In this document: in pieces, positions 8,521 through 17,546 of the stretch | Layout: each line of letters starts with the position of its first letter | How positions within the stretch are numbered: the stretch's first letter is position 1 | From: JAGOPY01 sp964619555 | GTDB taxonomy: Bacteria > Bacteroidota > Bacteroidia > Bacteroidales > JAGOPY01 | Direction of reading: 5' to 3' | Assembly (NCBI GenBank): GCA_964619555.1 | Contig: CAZUDV010000005.1 | Coordinates: 1 to 64,000, forward strand | Length of the DNA: 64,000 bases | Notes under the pieces: model-generated | Seen by the model: the letters and a program-made list of their open reading frames with translations, nothing else | The model's database searches: none | What the model was told of the DNA's origin: nothing | Made by a program: the position numbers and the translations under genes

Positions 8521-9195
8521 ATGTTGCCAAAAGTCATTACCCATAATGCCATAAGCCTCGATGGCTCCATGTCAGGTTTTCATATCGACCTCGGCAAATA
8601 TTACGAAATCGCCCGTAACTTCCAGCCTGATGCCATGCTGGTCGGCTCGGTCACTGCTAAAACCGGGGTTGAAATGTATGGCGACGGAATTCCGGAAGAA
8701 TCGTCCTCCGACTTCATTAAACCGCCCAGGATCACGACCGGAGAAAGCCGGCCTTACTGGGTAATACCTGACAGCAATGGAATCCTGCAGGGGAGGCTTC
8801 ATGTTTACCGTCGTTCCGGTTACTGCAAGGATGTCATCATCCTGCTTTCGGAGAAATCCCCGGAATCATATGCCAAATACCTGCTGGAAAGAAATTACGA
8901 AACGATCATTACAGGTCATGAAGAAGTAGACCTGGCCCGTTCATTGGAACTGCTTCACGAGAAATATTCCTGCAACACCGTCCTCACCGACAGTGGTGGA
9001 ACACTCAACCGCGTCCTTCTTGAAAAAAGCCTGGTGGATGAGATCAGCCTGCTCGTCAGTCCTATCCTGGTAGACCAGAAAAATCCCAAACTATTCCGCA
9101 ACCTATCCCTTCCAAACCATCACCTTTCCCTCGAACTACTCGAGACAAAAATGCTCGAAGGACAAGTGCTTCTTCTTTACAAAGTCATCAAATAA
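8521..9195 (+). CDS. RibD C-terminal domain / dihydrofolate-reductase-like NADPH reductase
   Basis: 224 residues. The start LPKVITHNAISLDGSMSGF is the conserved first strand of the RibD_C fold, so Met at 8521 is right. The domain is the NADPH-dependent reductase of riboflavin synthesis (HTP reductase), here without the N-terminal deaminase. Stand-alone members are usually annotated as DHFR-family or pyrimidine reductases of unknown substrate. LTDSGGTLNRVLLEKSLVDE matches the cofactor-binding region. The ATG lies one base after the tRNA-Thr CCA, which leaves no room for a leader once the tRNA is cut out. The mRNA must be translated as an essentially leaderless message or from the unprocessed precursor. 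Confidence 0.85.
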   Translation: MLPKVITHNAISLDGSMSGFHIDLGKYYEIARNFQPDAMLVGSVTAKTGVEMYGDGIPEESSSDFIKPPRITTGESRPYWVIPDSNGILQGRLHVYRRSGYCKDVIILLSEKSPESYAKYLLERNYETIITGHEEVDLARSLELLHEKYSCNTVLTDSGGTLNRVLLEKSLVDEISLLVSPILVDQKNPKLFRNLSLPNHHLSLELLETKMLEGQVLLLYKVIK

Positions 9196-9341
9196 AAAGA
9201 GACCTTATTCCCTTTCCTGTACGGAATTACAATGGAATTCCAATAAATGTTTTTTGTTAAATATAAGTTAATTATTTGACTTTGACATTTTTATAATGGT
9301 AAATTTAAACGAAGTCCCACCAAAAGTCAAAATTATTTACC

Positions 9342-10601
9342 ATGAAGACAGGAATCAAAATCAGTCCGGGAGCAAGCCATTTTCGAATGATAATACTGTT
9401 CCCATTAATTTTTATAGCATTTCTATGCGACGCACAAATCCTTCGGGATGTCATACCAGGATATAAAGGCTGGGAAGGCAATCCGGATTCTTTAACGGTT
9501 TTTATAGACTCTTCTTTTTCAGCGGCGGAAAAAGACTCTGTCCGCGTTGGTATGCAACGCTGGAACGCAGCCGGCGGCGTCCCGAAATTTAAAGAAGTCA
9601 GTTCAAAACCTGCCAATGTTACGGTGAGGGAAGGTAATCCGGGTGCAGGGAATGCAGGAGTATACAAATGGAAAAAAGATCCGGTAACCGGGAAAGTCAC
9701 TGAAGGAGAAATCATTATCGGTAACAATCCCAATCCCGGCTTAAGGGAGACCGCAACGCATGAACTGGGCCATGCCCTGGGTTGCGACGATTGCGACGAA
9801 GCAAAAAATCCAAGCGATGTAATGAAAGGATCGGGACCCTCTAATGGTTCAGATGGCAATCTTTCAAAACACGACAGCACGGAACTGGCAGCAGCTATCA
9901 AGAGCATAACAGTCCCGGCGCCGGCACCGGCAGGTGAAGAACCGCTGAAAAAAAGAGCCATTGCTCCGGCCACTTCCATTCTTCCGGATATCATACAAAA
10001 TGTGGATTTTGATCTTGGAATTCCTTTTCCACCGGGTTCTGTGCCGATTGGCCTACCTGTAGGCACCATTGATGTTGAGATCGTATCCATGAACCTGGTA
10101 GGCCATATGCTGAACACCCAGGTCATTGTCGGGTCGCAACACGGATTCGGCCAGTTCTATCTTGATATCACCATTCAACCGCCTTTACCCGATCTTCCGG
10201 TAAAGTTCCTCGGTTATCATTTCGTCAGCCCCGATCCCATTGATCCCCTGACCTTCCAGTGTCCGTGCGAGATATACGAAGAGGGCGGAATGGTTCATGT
10301 GGATTGGAAAGAACATCACAACTACCCGGATCCGACAACAGATCTCCGTGCTCACCTGGAAGTTGACGGGGAGGATAATTTCGTGACCCGCGGCGGAAGC
10401 AATTTTGTGATTGAACTACCCGAAGGGCACCATGTTTTTACCCTGCGGGTTGATGACCATGAAGTGAACAGCTGTACCTTCACTGCCACCTATGAAGTGC
10501 AGGGGAGCCCGGTGGTCCCCTTGCATATATGGGCCGTGGTGATCGGATTGTTCCTTATCCTCGGACTGACCATAGCAAGGATCCGGGCCAGATGGTTATA
10601 A
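9342..10601 (+). CDS. Matrixin-like zinc metalloprotease with C-terminal membrane anchor
   Basis: 419 residues with an N-terminal signal segment (about residues 15-31). The metzincin zinc-binding motif is HELGHALGCDD, with H140, E141 and H144 and with C148/D150 where the third ligand is expected. This places it in the matrixin-like M10/M12 group rather than among thermolysin types. A beta-rich region follows (about residues 200-380). The C terminus is a proline/leucine/tryptophan motif, one hydrophobic helix and a basic end (VPLHIWAV ... RIRARWL). The same tail pattern closes the protein at 28289-29377. The tail resembles IPTL-CTERM-type sorting signals, so the protease may be retained in the envelope. 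It shows no T9SS domain. Confidence 0.85.
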   Translation: MKTGIKISPGASHFRMIILFPLIFIAFLCDAQILRDVIPGYKGWEGNPDSLTVFIDSSFSAAEKDSVRVGMQRWNAAGGVPKFKEVSSKPANVTVREGNPGAGNAGVYKWKKDPVTGKVTEGEIIIGNNPNPGLRETATHELGHALGCDDCDEAKNPSDVMKGSGPSNGSDGNLSKHDSTELAAAIKSITVPAPAPAGEEPLKKRAIAPATSILPDIIQNVDFDLGIPFPPGSVPIGLPVGTIDVEIVSMNLVGHMLNTQVIVGSQHGFGQFYLDITIQPPLPDLPVKFLGYHFVSPDPIDPLTFQCPCEIYEEGGMVHVDWKEHHNYPDPTTDLRAHLEVDGEDNFVTRGGSNFVIELPEGHHVFTLRVDDHEVNSCTFTATYEVQGSPVVPLHIWAVVIGLFLILGLTIARIRARWL

Positions 10602-10634
10602 CTTCGACGAAAGAATGAGGGCTAAAAGGCAGAT

Positions 10635-11378
10635 TTATCGGCTCTGCTCTCCCAGCCATTCCCATAAGTCCGGATCATTGTAGGCATCTGTCCATGAATC
10701 GTGGCCGGCATCCGGGTAAACGGTGAATTTCACCGGACTCCCGAGTGATTTCAAAGCATTCACCATATTCTCCTGTGCTGATACCGGTACAACATCGTCC
10801 TTGGCCCCGTGAAATGCCCAAATAGGCAACCTTTTGATCAACGGGGCAAACTGGGCATCCGCCCCTCCGCAAACGGGTACAATCGCGGCGAACCAGTCAG
10901 GATACTCAATAGCCAGTTCCCAGGTGGCAAAACCACCCATGCTCAGACCCGTCACATAGATCCGGTGAACATTTACACGGTATTGTTCCACTACCTGGGT
11001 AAGGACCAAATCCAGCAATTCCGTATCCCACCACTGACCCTCGGGACATTGCGGTGAAACCACAATATACGGGAATTCCCTTCCATGTTCAATGAGCATC
11101 GGGGGACCATGCTTCTTCACCAGCTCGATCATCTCTCCTCTTTCTCCGCTGCCATGAAGGAAAAGCAACAGGGGCCAGTCCCGCTCAAGTTCCTCGTACC
11201 CTTCAGGCAAATAGAGCAAAAACCTCGCTTCCAGGTAAACATCTTCCTGAATCTCAAACCTGAACCTGTTCACTGTTTGCTGTGCCATCATCGGACCTCC
11301 GGTAAAATTCGTGATCAATAAAATACCTATTAAAAAACCTAAATTAAGTCTGACGTTCAGACGGCAGGAGCTATTCAT
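10635..11378 (-). CDS. Secreted alpha/beta-hydrolase (esterase / carboxylesterase-like)
   Basis: 247 residues from Met at 11378. The longer frame to 11513 is rejected because a signal peptide (MNSSCRLNVRLNLGFLIG..) starts at 11378. The fold signatures are the oxyanion region LLLFLHGSGERGE, the nucleophile elbow GLSMGG, the acid DD in HGAKDDVVP and the catalytic histidine in GHDSW. It belongs with the phospholipase/carboxylesterase and PHB-depolymerase-like prolyl-oligopeptidase relatives that often deacylate plant polysaccharides; the substrate is unknown. It converges on the metalloprotease gene with a 33-nt gap and diverges from the Omp28-like gene. Confidence 0.88.
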   Translation of the reverse strand: MNSSCRLNVRLNLGFLIGILLITNFTGGPMMAQQTVNRFRFEIQEDVYLEARFLLYLPEGYEELERDWPLLLFLHGSGERGEMIELVKKHGPPMLIEHGREFPYIVVSPQCPEGQWWDTELLDLVLTQVVEQYRVNVHRIYVTGLSMGGFATWELAIEYPDWFAAIVPVCGGADAQFAPLIKRLPIWAFHGAKDDVVPVSAQENMVNALKSLGSPVKFTVYPDAGHDSWTDAYNDPDLWEWLGEQSR

Positions 11379-11524
11379 AATACTCTTTAATCTTTCTGCA
11401 AAGAACGCTAAAATTAAGCAGGTTTTAACGCAATTGTCTGAAAAGGTTCTAAATAATGGATCACCCGAATTCTCAACGATCTTCATTTCTATATTTGCTT
11501 TCACAATAATCAAACTATGACAAT

Positions 11525-13549
11525 ATGAAAAGACTTAACATGCTGACAATGCTTTTGGCTCTTAACGGCTGGATCTTCGGGCAAACCTTTCTTTCAGAGG
11601 ATTTTTCAGCAGGAACGATCCCACCGACGGGCTGGACGATTGATGCTCATTCTGCTAACTGGTCGGTGGAAGCCAGCGCCAAATCCGGCGGAATTTCACC
11701 CGAGGCCGCATTTTATTATGATCCCTCTTTTAACGAGACTTCCAGGCTCATTTCACCTTACATCGACCTCACGGGCTATACTTCCATAAAACTCATGTTC
11801 AAGCACTTCCTGGATGATTATGCCGGCTCCGGCTATACTTTAGGAGTTGCAACACGTACCGGTACAGGAACCTGGAACACCGTCTGGTCGGTTTCTCCTT
11901 CCGGAGATATTGGACCGGAAGAAAGGATAGTCGATATCAGCAACGGCGATGTCGGCTCCCCGGAATTCCAGTTCTGCATCTTCTTCGACGGCGATTCCTA
12001 TAACCTCGACTGGTGGTACATCGACGACATCCTGCTCTTTATCCCATACGATCTGGACGGAGCGATGGCTAAGATCACCACGCCGGCCTATTTCCCGGGA
12101 ACTGCATCTGTCATGGGAATTGTCAGGAATATAGGGAATACGACCATCCATTCAATGGATGTCACCTGGACTATTGACGGGATCAGCCATTTCACCACTT
12201 CCATCAGCGGCCTTGACCTCGAATTCTCCGAATCGGTGGAAATCGTATGCGATGACCTTTTTTCAGCACCTATCGGAGGATATGATCTCAATCTGTCCAT
12301 CGACCTGGTCAATGGTTCACAGGATGACAATCCGGACAACAATAGTGCAGTTAAGGCCGTAAACGTTGTGAGCCACGTAATCGCCCGTAAACCCTGCTTC
12401 GAAGAATTTACCAGTTCAACCTGCAGTCCGTGCGCTACGTTCAATCAGTCGTTCAATCCCTGGTCACAGACCCACGAGGATGAAATAACGCTCATCAAAT
12501 ACCAGATGAACTGGCCCGGGTCGGGAGACCCATATTACACCGCAGAAGGCGGAGTAAGGAGGAACTACTATGGGGTGTCATATGTGCCCTGGCCACAGTG
12601 TAACGGAGCTTATGTCGATTACAATATTACCGCGGTCCAACAGGCTTTTAACGATGCCATCCTTCAGCCCGGGCTGACGAAAATTGCTGCCAGCCATACC
12701 TTATCCGGCACCGAAATCAGCGTTACGGCCAATTTCCTTCCTTTTGCCGATTTCAACGATTTCCGGGCCCATATTATCGTCATCGAAAACACCACTACCG
12801 GTAATGTCGCGTCAAATGGCGAAACCGAATTCCACCATGTAATGATGAAGATGATGCCCGATGCCAACGGCACCGTCATGAATGTCCAGGACCGGAACCC
12901 TGTCAGCATTACCGAAACCTTTGATCTGGCCGGCACCAACATAGAAGAATTCGATGATCTTTCAGTCGTGGTGCTTTTCCAGGATTATACTTCAAAGGAA
13001 ATTTACCAGTCAGCCTATTCCATTGAAAACGGCACCTTTGCAGGTGAAAACCGGTGCAGTGATATAACCATGGACGGCATTACCATTCCAGGTTTCAGCC
13101 CCGATGTTTTCCAGTATACCATCGAATTGCCGGAAGGAGCTGAGATCCCTGTGATCGCGGCAACCGGAATGGACCCGAATTCCACGGTCATCGTAGAGCC
13201 AACCTGGGAACTGCCCGGGACTACCTGGGTGGATTGCTTTGGTGAAGACCTTATCAGCCATGCACAGTACATGATCGATTTCGAACTGGCCATCGGGGTT
13301 GGCGAACCCACGAACCCGGCTTCACTGGTAAAGATTTACCCCAATCCGGCCAGCGACAAATTATCGATCCAGGGCGCACGGAATGCGGATGTCATCATCA
13401 GTTCTGTCACAGGTAAAAGGATGATGTCGATCCATGGTCTCAGTGGCAACTCAATTGATATCAGCTGCTTAACTAACGGTATCTATATGATGCAAGTTAT
13501 AATGGAAGATGATTCCATCGTGACCAGAAAGTTTACCGTGGTCAGATAG
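11525..13549 (+). CDS. Omp28-like secreted protein with T9SS sorting domain
   Basis: 674 residues. After a signal peptide (about residues 1-20) comes a jelly-roll adhesion domain of the MAM/choice-of-anchor type (EDFSAGTIPPTGWTI to about residue 175), then a CARDB-like segment (about 180-290). An Omp28 thioredoxin-like domain follows from about 295, with the CxxC motif TCSPC. The C-terminal ~75 residues are a T9SS sorting domain (KIYPNPASDKLSI ... GIYMMQV). Omp28 relatives are outer-surface lipoproteins or adhesins in periodontal Bacteroidota. Whether the CxxC is redox active is unknown. A TATATTTG box at 11490-11497 is the likely -7 element. Confidence 0.87.
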   Translation: MKRLNMLTMLLALNGWIFGQTFLSEDFSAGTIPPTGWTIDAHSANWSVEASAKSGGISPEAAFYYDPSFNETSRLISPYIDLTGYTSIKLMFKHFLDDYAGSGYTLGVATRTGTGTWNTVWSVSPSGDIGPEERIVDISNGDVGSPEFQFCIFFDGDSYNLDWWYIDDILLFIPYDLDGAMAKITTPAYFPGTASVMGIVRNIGNTTIHSMDVTWTIDGISHFTTSISGLDLEFSESVEIVCDDLFSAPIGGYDLNLSIDLVNGSQDDNPDNNSAVKAVNVVSHVIARKPCFEEFTSSTCSPCATFNQSFNPWSQTHEDEITLIKYQMNWPGSGDPYYTAEGGVRRNYYGVSYVPWPQCNGAYVDYNITAVQQAFNDAILQPGLTKIAASHTLSGTEISVTANFLPFADFNDFRAHIIVIENTTTGNVASNGETEFHHVMMKMMPDANGTVMNVQDRNPVSITETFDLAGTNIEEFDDLSVVVLFQDYTSKEIYQSAYSIENGTFAGENRCSDITMDGITIPGFSPDVFQYTIELPEGAEIPVIAATGMDPNSTVIVEPTWELPGTTWVDCFGEDLISHAQYMIDFELAIGVGEPTNPASLVKIYPNPASDKLSIQGARNADVIISSVTGKRMMSIHGLSGNSIDISCLTNGIYMMQVIMEDDSIVTRKFTVVR

Positions 13550-13577
13550 TTTCCCTCTGCGGAGGAACGGATAGCTG

Positions 13578-15266
13578 TCACGGATCTACAGACAAGGTCC
13601 TCCAGCCCGTTCCGTCGTAATACTTCAACCGGTTATCATTATCGTTGTAGTAGATCATCCCTTCTTCAGGACTGTCCGGATCACCGGTCAACTTTTCCAG
13701 CTGGATCAGATTGTTGAGTTTGATTACGCCATTGCTGTAACGGATGATATTGTTCCCGAGGTTGATCTGGTCGTTGGCTGAAGGATTTGGAATTTCCGTT
13801 CCATATCCGATGCAAATATTCTTTTCACCAGTCGAAACATTGATGGCAGCCTGGTAACCGATACCGATATTACCCTGGCCTTCCGCAACGAAAAAACTCC
13901 CTGTCACGGCTTCTTCTCCTAAAGCCACGACGTGTGCGCCATCATTGTATAAGGCTGCTTTAAAACCCATGGCATTGACCCCATAGCCGGTATTATAACG
14001 GGCTGCCTCCAGTCCGAACGCATTGAGGCATGAACCGTCATTCTCTTCGCCCGACATGGCACCCATGGCATTCACCTCACTTCCTGAATTCAGCCTTCCC
14101 GATTGGTTTCCAAGGAAATTGCAGGACGATCCGGAATTCTGCCAGCCGGTCTCTCCCCCGAATGCATTCACGAATGACCCCGAATTTCCTTTTGCCGATT
14201 CATAGCCCATTGCATTGACGCTTCCCCCCTGGTTATTTTGCGCTGCCAGCATCCCAAACGCATTCAGATTGTTTTGTGAATTGTTCATCCCTGATTCCCA
14301 GCCCATCAGGTTGACATCATAACCGGAATTGGACATGCCGGCCTGAAACCCAAGGGCATTGAGGTAACCCGCCGAATTGTACCTGGCCGCTTCCCAGCCA
14401 AGTGCATTGACATCTTCACCGGTATTGTGCCTGGCAGAATAAGTCCCGAAAGCATTGAGTTTAGCCCCTGTATTGATTTTGGCAGCGTCAAATCCAAATG
14501 CGTTCACATCATTGGCAGTATTACTGTCGGCTGCGCATACGCCCATTGCGCTGACCACCCAGCCCGTGTTATGTCCGGCCGAGGTGGGCCCGAAAGCATT
14601 GACCTCTATTCCCGAATTGAATTTTGCAGCATCAGGGCCAAATGCATTTATATTATCCCCCTGGTTGTCAGAAGCCGCCGATGCTCCCAGGGCATTGACA
14701 CTGTACCCGGAATTGGAGTGGGCAGCATTATTGCCCAATGCGACCGTATGTGCATCCCCGGTTGTACTTTCAGAATTGCATGCCAGGGACCCGATAGCGA
14801 TAACGTTACTGGAAGAATTGACCGGATCCCCGAAAGCTCCATCCCCCAAAGCAACATTGTTATACCCGTTCAGGGTTTGCTGGGCACTGTTGATCGAAAT
14901 AATATTGCCGTGGCCATCAATCCACACATCACCCCCTGAGCTTGAGGCAGTAAGCAGCCTTATCCACCTGCCTCCGTCCCAGTAATAGTATCCGGGGGTA
15001 ACAGCATCACTGCCCGAACCGGCCGTTGCCAAATTATAAATCAGCAGGCTGGTGGCAGGACCGGAAATAGTGGCATTATCCGTTGCCCCGGTCAGGTTGA
15101 CCCGGGTGATGAGCAGTCCCTGGTCAGCTTTTTCCAGTTCCAGGACGGCCGATGCTTCAATAGTGCCGGGATTATCACCGATCTTGACTCCCTGGGCGTT
15201 CAAACCGGTGAAGGGGAGCGACAGCATCATCACCCCGAAAATCTTAATATAAAATTTGGGTTTCAT
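13578..15266 (-). CDS. Secreted 16-residue-repeat solenoid protein
   Basis: 562 residues from Met at 15266; the signal peptide MKPKFYIKIFGVMML.. starts there, so the frame extension to 15299 is dropped. An N-terminal region typical of Bacteroidota tail-fibre/adhesin-like proteins (VLELEKADQGLLITRVNLTG) and a short YadA-head-like stretch (NVALGDGAFG, IAIGSLAC) precede 18 consecutive 16-residue units with consensus xxVNAxGxxAAxxNSG. The C terminus (EGMIYYNDNDNRLKYYDG..W) is a common phylum motif. The repeats resemble the beta-roll of trimeric autotransporter heads, but with a strict 16-residue period. There is no T9SS domain and no membrane anchor. A TATATTTG -7 box lies at 15288-15281. Confidence 0.85.
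   Translation of the reverse strand: MKPKFYIKIFGVMMLSLPFTGLNAQGVKIGDNPGTIEASAVLELEKADQGLLITRVNLTGATDNATISGPATSLLIYNLATAGSGSDAVTPGYYYWDGGRWIRLLTASSSGGDVWIDGHGNIISINSAQQTLNGYNNVALGDGAFGDPVNSSSNVIAIGSLACNSESTTGDAHTVALGNNAAHSNSGYSVNALGASAASDNQGDNINAFGPDAAKFNSGIEVNAFGPTSAGHNTGWVVSAMGVCAADSNTANDVNAFGFDAAKINTGAKLNAFGTYSARHNTGEDVNALGWEAARYNSAGYLNALGFQAGMSNSGYDVNLMGWESGMNNSQNNLNAFGMLAAQNNQGGSVNAMGYESAKGNSGSFVNAFGGETGWQNSGSSCNFLGNQSGRLNSGSEVNAMGAMSGEENDGSCLNAFGLEAARYNTGYGVNAMGFKAALYNDGAHVVALGEEAVTGSFFVAEGQGNIGIGYQAAINVSTGEKNICIGYGTEIPNPSANDQINLGNNIIRYSNGVIKLNNLIQLEKLTGDPDSPEEGMIYYNDNDNRLKYYDGTGWRTLSVDP
13905..14753 (-). repeat. 18 tandem 48-nt (16-residue) coding repeats
   Basis: Unbroken 16-residue periodicity over about 283 residues. 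Almost invariant are N-A-(F/L/M)-G in each unit and N-(S/T)-G at its end. Intervening positions vary freely, so the array is old at the DNA level but under structural constraint. Confidence 0.9.
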
Positions 15267-15280
15267 AGACTTGGTTTTCA

Positions 15281-15288
15281 CAAATATA
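15281..15288 (-). promoter_or_regulatory. -7 box of the repeat-protein gene
   Basis: TATATTTG on the minus strand, 15 nt before the start codon. No clear TTTG at -33. The 5' leader would be only about 8 nt. Confidence 0.5.
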
Positions 15289-15389
15289 CGACATTTCAAT
15301 ATAAATATCTAGAGTACCTAGATAAATCTTTATACGATTTAATTTTACTATTTTTAAACCCTGAAACCGCTCATATTCTCAATGAAACC

Positions 15390-17477
15390 ATGAAGTACTT
15401 AGTTATACTCTTAACCTTTTTCCTGATTTCAATTCCAGCCTTCCCTCAAAACCGCCCAGGCGGCCAGATGATTTACCACAGAGAGAACAACCTGCCTCCT
15501 GATTACCCGGCACCTGCATACACCTATACGGGTACCGGTGCGGCACCAGGATATATTTTTTACACTCCTGCCGTTCGCTTGACCCCTCAATGGGAAAAAT
15601 ACATAACGATCTGGGACAATTACGGCACGCCAGTATATTACCGTCGGGTGAACAAAAATGTCACCGATTTCAAGGTGCTGGAGGATGGCACCCTGACCTT
15701 TGCTGTCAATGGATTACAGAATCCGGGGCTGAATTGTTATTATCTGATGGACAGTCATTATGATATTTATGATTCGATCCGTGCCGGAAACGGTTACCAT
15801 ATTGATAATCATGACATTCTAAAGATGGACAATGGGCACTACCTCATACTGATCTACGATCAGCAAGTGGTCAATATGAGCCTGATCGTACCGGGAGGAG
15901 ACCCCGCAGCTTTAGTGACCGGGCTTGTGATCCAGGAAGTGGATAATGCCGGGAATGTTTATTTCGAATGGAAGAGCTGGGATCATTTCGAGATCACGGA
16001 TGCTACCTGGGATATTGACCTTACCAGTCACTGGATCGATTATGTGCATGCCAACGCGATTGACCTGGATTCTGACGGAAACATACTTATATCCAGCCGG
16101 CACCTGGACGAAATCACCAAGATCGATTACCCCACGGGAGAGATTATCTGGCGTTTTGGCCGGAATTCCGAAAATAATCAGTTTACCATTATAAACGATC
16201 CGCTGGGTTTTTCTCATCAGCACGATATCCGCAAACTGGCTAACGGCAATTACACTGTTTACGATAACGGCAACCTGCATGTCCCGCCATTTTCACGTGC
16301 CTTAGAGTACCACATCAATGAAGAAACCATGGAAGCCACCCTGGTATGGCAGTATGAGCACGATCCTCCAATTTATGCTCCAATGACCGGTAGCAACCAG
16401 AGACTCCCGAATAACAACAAGCTGATTGGCTGGGGAAGTACAGCCCCGCTGGCTGTTACGGAAGTCAATCCGTCCAACCAGGTCGTACTCGAGATTTATT
16501 TACCGGACAGTGTTACCGGATACCGGGCCAGGAAGTACAATTGGGAAACCAATATGTTCTCGGCCCAGGACCATATCGATTTTGGAAACTTTGAAGGTTC
16601 CACAGGTCCAAAGAGATATCTCCTGGAAGTAACCAACAATTACTCCCAATCCATACAGATCACCAGCACATACAACCGCGAGCCGGACTTCTTTTCTACC
16701 AACCTTCTACCGCTCACCATCATTCCGGGAGGCAAAATCGAACTCCAGGTTTCATTCCTTCCTTCCGATACGGGTTTGTTCCGGGATGACATCACGCTTA
16801 ATTATGATAATGAAGATAATACGGAGAGGATCGCACGCCAGGTCAGGATTTCCGGCATCTGGAAACCATCCCTGCCTTCCCTGCAATTCATTCCGTCGAA
16901 TGGTACCCAGAATGTCGATCCGAATTCGGTGATCACCATTACTTTCAGTGAACCTATGCGCAAAATCTTCCACCAGGAATTGCAGGATTCCGATATACCC
17001 AATTTGTTTGTTTTTAAGGAAAAAAACCCGTCAGGAAACGATATTGTATTTCATGGAACGATCAGCGGGGATAAGATGGTCATGACCCTTGTCCCGGATG
17101 AGATCCTGGATGAAATGAAGCAGTATTATATCGAGTTAAAGCCGAATTTACTGGAGGATTACCAGGGAAATGTAATGACTTACTCTGATTTTTGCTTTTT
17201 CTCCACGGGAAATGCCATCCGCATCAATGATCCGGAAGGGGAAGGAAACGTTCAAGTATACCCGAACCCGGTTTCCGGTATTCTCCATGTTCAAACCGGA
17301 GGGGAGGAGATAACCCGAATATCGATTTACAGTAATGAAGGCAGGCTGTTGGTTACCGAACCCGGAGGATCGGGGGATATGCGGATCTCAGTGGGTCATA
17401 TGCCGGCCGGTATGCTTACGGTAGAGGTCGTCACCGGTACGGGTAATACAAGAATTTTCCGGGTATTGCACCAATAA
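15390..17477 (+). CDS. Arylsulfotransferase-like beta-propeller protein with T9SS sorting domain
   Basis: 695 residues with a signal peptide (about 1-20). Residues ~45-400 match the ASST-type six-bladed propeller (repeated ILKMDNGHYLI, IDLDSDGNILISSRH, DIRKLANGNYTVYDNG). In arylsulfate sulfotransferases this fold moves sulfate between phenols; here H in SHQHDIR and H in DNHDIL are candidate active-site residues, which I cannot verify. An HYDIN/ASPM-like or Ig segment (~400-485) and a Big_5-like Ig domain (~490-610, FSEPMRKIF) follow. The C-terminal T9SS domain has the motif VYPNPVSG. It is either a surface sulfotransferase or a catalytically dead propeller adhesin. Confidence 0.8.
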   Translation: MKYLVILLTFFLISIPAFPQNRPGGQMIYHRENNLPPDYPAPAYTYTGTGAAPGYIFYTPAVRLTPQWEKYITIWDNYGTPVYYRRVNKNVTDFKVLEDGTLTFAVNGLQNPGLNCYYLMDSHYDIYDSIRAGNGYHIDNHDILKMDNGHYLILIYDQQVVNMSLIVPGGDPAALVTGLVIQEVDNAGNVYFEWKSWDHFEITDATWDIDLTSHWIDYVHANAIDLDSDGNILISSRHLDEITKIDYPTGEIIWRFGRNSENNQFTIINDPLGFSHQHDIRKLANGNYTVYDNGNLHVPPFSRALEYHINEETMEATLVWQYEHDPPIYAPMTGSNQRLPNNNKLIGWGSTAPLAVTEVNPSNQVVLEIYLPDSVTGYRARKYNWETNMFSAQDHIDFGNFEGSTGPKRYLLEVTNNYSQSIQITSTYNREPDFFSTNLLPLTIIPGGKIELQVSFLPSDTGLFRDDITLNYDNEDNTERIARQVRISGIWKPSLPSLQFIPSNGTQNVDPNSVITITFSEPMRKIFHQELQDSDIPNLFVFKEKNPSGNDIVFHGTISGDKMVMTLVPDEILDEMKQYYIELKPNLLEDYQGNVMTYSDFCFFSTGNAIRINDPEGEGNVQVYPNPVSGILHVQTGGEEITRISIYSNEGRLLVTEPGGSGDMRISVGHMPAGMLTVEVVTGTGNTRIFRVLHQ

Positions 17478-17499
17478 GAGGCAGCTGGGTTGTCGGACC

Positions 17500-17546
17500 A
17501 CCTCACAGGTGACCTCACAGGTCACCTGTGAGGTCACCTGTGAGGT
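17500..17546. terminator. 47-bp perfect inverted repeat between convergent genes
   Basis: Left arm 17500-17521 and right arm 17525-17546 are perfect 22-bp complements around TCA. Each arm is itself two direct copies of CCTCACAGG. The right arm ends on the first base of the potassium-channel stop codon. A short T run follows on the + strand. It is most likely a bidirectional terminator of the two convergent genes. Confidence 0.75.

Noticed and set aside
14023..14985. Frames opposite the 16-residue-repeat gene, and the idea that the 48-nt repeats are a CRISPR array
   Set aside because: The repeats encode a strict protein period with variable DNA and no constant direct repeats or unique spacers; the antisense frames are shadows.
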